NCBI GenBank assembly: GCA_947626485.1
Contig: CANQSG010000115.1
Location: forward strand, 1-6,228
Reading direction: 5' to 3'
DNA length: 6,228 nt
DNA from: an uncultured Clostridia bacterium
GTDB lineage: Bacteria > Bacillota > Clostridia > Oscillospirales > Acutalibacteraceae
A program made the position numbers and the translations under genes. The notes under the pieces are model-generated. The model made no database searches, was not told the origin of the DNA, and saw only the letters and a program-made list of their open reading frames with translations. Shown piece after piece: positions 3,756 through 6,228 of this stretch (its first letter is position 1; the number at the start of each line of letters is the position of its first letter).

Positions 3756-4405
3756 AAGGGCAATTCTCCGTTTGCTTGCGCGTCCTTCCGCCGGCGCGCC
3801 GCGGCGGAATAGACGCAGCCGCAGTAGTTCTGGCGGTAGAGCTGATAGGTGTTCGACAGGGCGATGGATTGCTGGTATCCGCCGCGTTTTTTGAAATCCG
3901 AAAAGAGGTAGGGCACGCCGTAGCGCTCGGCGAGCGCCCCGCCCAATTCATTGAGCACGTCGACGTGCTTGTACGGGCTGACCGACAGCGTCGTCGTGAA
4001 GTAGTCGGCGCCGCATTTCACCGCCTGCTCCGCCGCCCGCGTCAGCCGCAGCTCGTAGCAGGCGCGGCAGCGCGCGCCGCCCTCCGGCTCGTCCTCGTGC
4101 CCCTTCGCCAGCGCGAAAAAGGGGGCGGGATCCCAGTCGGCCTCGCACAGCGTGACCGGGTGGCGCACCGGCAGCAGCGAGACAAGCCGTTTCAGCTCGT
4201 CGCCGCGCTTGCGGTATTCTTCAAAGGGCGAGATGTTGGGGTTGTCGTAATAAAGCGTGACCGAAAAATAATCGCATAAGTAGGAAAGGACGTAGCTCGA
4301 GCAGGGGGCGCAGCAGGCGTGCAGCAGCAGACGGGGCGTTTCACCGCGCTCGGAAATGCGGCGTAGCGTCTCGTCGAGCCGCCGCTGATAATTGACCTTC
4401 TGCAT
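3752..4405 (-). CDS. queH: Epoxyqueuosine reductase QueH
   Basis: QueH reduces epoxyqueuosine to queuosine at the wobble position of GUN-anticodon tRNAs. It is the alternative to the cobalamin enzyme QueG and acts in the cytoplasm. The 217 residues carry the diagnostic cysteine set: HACCAPC (29-35), CRACYELR (113-120) and YCGC (194-197). In the family these bind a 4Fe-4S cluster and a nearby iron. LYYDNPNISPFEEY (51-64), FTTTLSVSPYK (136-146) and FSDFKKRGGYQQS (168-180) are also typical. AGGAGG (4417-4412) lies 6 bases before the ATG. It is the first gene of a unit with trhA and galE and has a clear promoter (4475-4503). No other queuosine gene is in the window, so precursor synthesis or salvage must be encoded elsewhere. 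Confidence 0.96.
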   Translation of the reverse strand: MQKVNYQRRLDETLRRISERGETPRLLLHACCAPCSSYVLSYLCDYFSVTLYYDNPNISPFEEYRKRGDELKRLVSLLPVRHPVTLCEADWDPAPFFALAKGHEDEPEGGARCRACYELRLTRAAEQAVKCGADYFTTTLSVSPYKHVDVLNELGGALAERYGVPYLFSDFKKRGGYQQSIALSNTYQLYRQNYCGCVYSAAARRRKDAQANGELPL

Positions 4406-4418
4406 GATGCGCCTCCTT

Positions 4419-4461
4419 CGCGCCGTTCGCCGGCGTCGGTCGGCGTTTTGCGGTCGGCGCG
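4419..4461 (-). other. GC-rich stem-loop in the queH leader
   Basis: CGCGCCG (4419-4425) can pair with CGGCGCG (4455-4461) around a region with further short GC complementarity. In the minus-strand mRNA the stem ends one base before the AAGGAGG of queH. It could affect access to the ribosome site. No preQ1 riboswitch consensus is recognisable, so the role is open. Confidence 0.35.
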
Positions 4462-4474
4462 CGATCCGCCTTTT

Positions 4475-4503
4475 ATTTTAGCACACTTTCGCGCTATATG
4501 CAA
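4475..4503 (-). promoter_or_regulatory. Promoter of the queH-trhA-galE unit
   Basis: On the minus strand, -35 TTGCAT (4503-4498), a 17-bp spacer and -10 TAAAAT (4480-4475) are present, with an extended -10 TGC (4483-4481). Both hexamers and the spacing are identical to those of the tRNA-Ala promoter. The -35 box begins about 10 bases after the stop of the upstream glycosyltransferase gene. No terminator is visible between them, so read-through is also possible. Confidence 0.8.
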
Positions 4504-4513
4504 CAGCAAAACA

Positions 4514-5623
4514 TCAGTTTTCTCCGCGCGGCGGCAAAGCGGCGCGTTCGGCGGCGACGAAGAGGGCGCGGTTTTCGCGCAGCCGGTCGTCGGCGGGGCA
4601 GAGGCGGACGGCGGCGTCGGCAAAGGCAACTGCCCGGTCGAACAGCCCGAGGTGATAGCAGGCGATCGAGGCGAGGTCGTGCGGCAGGCTGCCCCAGGAC
4701 TGCGCCTCGCTGATATAGGTGCGGGGGCGTTCGGTGATGCGCAGCGCCGCCTCGACGGCAAACAGCGTGCCCGCCCAATCGTTTTTGCGGAACAAAAAGG
4801 CGGCGAGGTCGAGCCACGGCTCCCGCAGACCCGGCGCCTCGGCGACGGCGCGCAGCAGCCAGCTTTCGGCGTCCTGCACCCGGCCGAGCGCTTCGCAGGC
4901 GCGGGCGAGATACCGCATCGACGCCGCCCGTTCGTCCTTCCAGACGGCGTTCGGCAGGGCGAGATGGCGCGTCAGCGTCGCAATGCAGCGCTGCCAGTCG
5001 CCCCGAAAGAGGTATTCCCGCCCGAGGTAATGCAGGTTGCGGTCGTCGTTCGGATCCTCGCGCACCGCCAGCTCGAGCAGCGGCAGATACTGCGCCCGCG
5101 ATTTCTCCGGGTCGGCGTGGTGGTCGAGCTGCACGCCCTCGGCCTCGACGGTGCGGGGCGTGCCGTGTTCGAATTGCAGCACCTCGTGCACCGGGTGCAC
5201 CCAACGAAACCCCCGCCGCGCGTGGATCTTGTCGATCCAGAAGACGTACCCCTCGGAGCCGTCCGGGTTGAAGTTCCAGGTGTAGCGGTAGCGCAGCCGG
5301 TCGGTGCCGGTCGCCCAGGCGCGTTCGACCGCCGCCCGCCAGCCGGGGTGAAAGACCTCGTCGAGGTCGGTGCAGACGCAGATGTCGACGTCGTCGGGCA
5401 GCAGATCGAGCGAGGCGTTGCGCGCGACGTCGAACCGCCAGGGCTCGATGCGCCGGGTCGTCACCCGCGCCCCCAGAGAGGCGAGCCGCTGCGCCGAACC
5501 GTCGTCCGAGCCGGTGTCGAGCACGAAAACGTCGTCCGCCTCCCGCATCGACGCAAACCAGCGGTCGGCGAATTTGGCTTCGTTTTTGCAGATGGCGTAA
5601 ACCGATACGCGGAAATTTTCCAT
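4514..5623 (-). CDS. GT2-family glycosyltransferase with C-terminal TPR-like repeats
   Basis: This predicted cytoplasmic enzyme transfers a sugar from a nucleotide donor. The start at 5623 follows AAGGAGG (5635-5629) by 5 bases and gives 369 residues. An ATG at 5659 adds 12 residues but has no site and lies within the intergenic hairpin. The N-terminal GT-A domain (about 1-170) shows VSVYAICKNEA (6-16), LDTGSDDGS (35-43) and the metal-binding DLD in CTDLDE (84-89). WVHPVHE (141-147) follows the catalytic core. Residues about 175-360 are alanine/leucine-rich paired helices resembling tetratricopeptide repeats, which in such enzymes often hold a protein acceptor. It sits directly after the collagen-like gene, so that protein is the likely acceptor, as proposed for the SgtA/BclA3 pair of Clostridioides difficile. 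Donor sugar is unknown. Confidence 0.9.
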   Translation of the reverse strand: MENFRVSVYAICKNEAKFADRWFASMREADDVFVLDTGSDDGSAQRLASLGARVTTRRIEPWRFDVARNASLDLLPDDVDICVCTDLDEVFHPGWRAAVERAWATGTDRLRYRYTWNFNPDGSEGYVFWIDKIHARRGFRWVHPVHEVLQFEHGTPRTVEAEGVQLDHHADPEKSRAQYLPLLELAVREDPNDDRNLHYLGREYLFRGDWQRCIATLTRHLALPNAVWKDERAASMRYLARACEALGRVQDAESWLLRAVAEAPGLREPWLDLAAFLFRKNDWAGTLFAVEAALRITERPRTYISEAQSWGSLPHDLASIACYHLGLFDRAVAFADAAVRLCPADDRLRENRALFVAAERAALPPRGEN

Positions 5624-5643
5624 GGCGGCCTCCTTATTTCGGC

Positions 5644-5675
5644 AGAGCGCCCCGGCCAAGCAGCCGGAGCGCCCT
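5644..5675 (-). other. Intergenic hairpin between collagen-like and glycosyltransferase genes
   Basis: Arms at 5644-5656 and 5663-5675 pair at all 13 positions in minus-strand RNA, two of them as G-U wobbles, around a 6-base loop. On the plus strand the same two positions are A/C mismatches, so the structure suits a minus-strand transcript. No T-run follows. It is probably an mRNA processing, stability or partial-attenuation element, not a full terminator. Confidence 0.55.
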
Positions 5676-5706
5676 TCGGTTTTGGGTGGATGTTGCGAAC
5701 CGCGGC

Positions 5707-6228
5707 TCAGCCGAGTTTGAACAGCACGAGCGTCGCGGTCACGCCGTCGCCCAGCGAGAGGGTGACGTCGGTCGGCGCGGAGACGGCGAGGTCGACGACG
5801 TCCCCGGCGGCAAGCGGGGCGAGCAGGACGCCCTCGAGCGGCAGGGTCGTGTCGGTCGGCAGCACGGCGGTGCGCACCGAGCCGGGCAGCGAGACGCCGC
5901 CGCTGCGCACGGTCAGGGTGACGGTCGCCGGCGCGGTGACGGTGACGTCGACGGCATAGCGGATCTCGTAATCGCCCTCCTCCGCGACGGTCAGGCTGTT
6001 CGGCGGCGTGGCGGTCAGCCCGGCGGACGCCATGGCGGTCGGCAGCGGGATCTGCGTGTCGGCGCCGGCGGTCAGGTTCAGCGCCTGCGGCGCGTCGTTA
6101 TACAGCCCGCCGTAAGCCGCCAACCCGTTCCGCCCGTCCGCCCCCGCAGGCCCGGTGGGACCCGTGGGTCCGGGCACACCCTGCGCACCCGTGGCGCCGG
6201 TTGCACCAGTCGGGCCGGTGGGGCCAAT
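5707..6228 (-). CDS. Collagen-like surface/exosporium protein, BclA-like C-terminal part (5' end outside window)
   Basis: The minus-strand frame is open from the right edge, so the N-terminus is missing; the GTG at 6177 is an internal valine. The 173 visible residues begin with about 11 Gly-X-Y triplets (GPT, GAT, GAQ, GVP, GPA, GAD and GRN types) rich in Thr and Pro, which form a collagen-like triple helix in bacteria. A junction with AAYGGLYN leads into a domain of about 135 residues rich in Val, Thr and Leu. That domain contains SLTVAEEGDYEIRY and ends ATLVLFKLG. This resembles the jelly-roll C-terminal domains of BclA-type exosporium or surface filaments that trimerise. Threonines in the triplets are the usual O-glycosylation sites, and a glycosyltransferase gene follows 83 bases downstream, separated by a hairpin. 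Spore versus vegetative surface location cannot be told from this fragment. Confidence 0.9.
   Translation of the reverse strand: MGPTGPTGATGATGAQGVPGPTGPTGPAGADGRNGLAAYGGLYNDAPQALNLTAGADTQIPLPTAMASAGLTATPPNSLTVAEEGDYEIRYAVDVTVTAPATVTLTVRSGGVSLPGSVRTAVLPTDTTLPLEGVLLAPLAAGDVVDLAVSAPTDVTLSLGDGVTATLVLFKLG

Noticed and set aside
2265..3812. Long 515-residue open frame on the plus strand opposite galE and trhA
   Set aside because: It is a GC-rich shadow of two well-supported genes, with an acidic/basic low-complexity product and no ribosome site. The same applies to the 503-residue plus frame at 4448-5959 opposite the glycosyltransferase, and the 345-residue minus frame at 1243-2280.
4406..4470. 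Possible preQ1 riboswitch in the queH leader
   Set aside because: The leader is GC-rich and lacks the A-rich tail and short C-rich/G-rich pairing of known preQ1 classes. Only a generic stem-loop is visible.
6175..6177. GTG at 6177 as the start of the collagen-like gene
   Set aside because: The Gly-X-Y frame continues without interruption to the window edge and there is no ribosome site, so this is an internal valine codon.

Overview
This window looks like a chromosomal segment of a moderately GC-rich member of the Firmicutes (class Clostridia, perhaps an Oscillospiraceae-like gut anaerobe). The evidence is strong AGGAGG-type ribosome binding sites, near-consensus sigma-A promoters with 17-bp spacers, Rho-independent terminators, a Clostridia-style lipoprotein, QueH, and a BclA-like collagen protein beside a glycosyltransferase. 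The lineage is an inference; there is no rRNA or other taxonomic marker.

Layout from left to right. The first 40 bases are the likely tail of a plus-strand gene, followed by a C-rich stretch and a terminator (131-163). Next is a small, AT-richer, accessory-looking cassette on the plus strand (about 165-790). It has a perfect consensus promoter that contains a palindrome, a 33-residue hydrophobic peptide, a 58-residue membrane protein that starts at GTG, and a 63-residue ribbon-helix-helix (RHH) DNA-binding protein. A well-formed minus-strand promoter sits just downstream of the 33-residue peptide and points back through it. This layout resembles a type I toxin-antitoxin locus (hydrophobic toxin plus antisense RNA). 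A tRNA-Ala(CGC) gene with its own promoter and terminator follows on the minus strand, then a plus-strand lipoprotein gene with its own promoter.

The rest is on the minus strand. Read in the direction of transcription, it begins with the 3' part of a collagen-like (Gly-X-Y) surface protein entering from the right edge. Next comes a GT2 glycosyltransferase with a helical-repeat tail, then a clear promoter, then queH (queuosine synthesis), a hemolysin III/TrhA-family membrane protein overlapping queH by ATGA, and galE (UDP-glucose 4-epimerase). The galE operon and the lipoprotein gene converge on one long bidirectional terminator (1941-1992).

How the genes may work together. The collagen-like protein and the adjacent glycosyltransferase form a plausible pair of glycoprotein and modifying enzyme. 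GalE could supply UDP-sugars for such glycans, although it belongs to a separately promoted operon. QueH and TrhA have no obvious functional link to GalE. The most interesting candidate for something undescribed is the 207-790 cassette.
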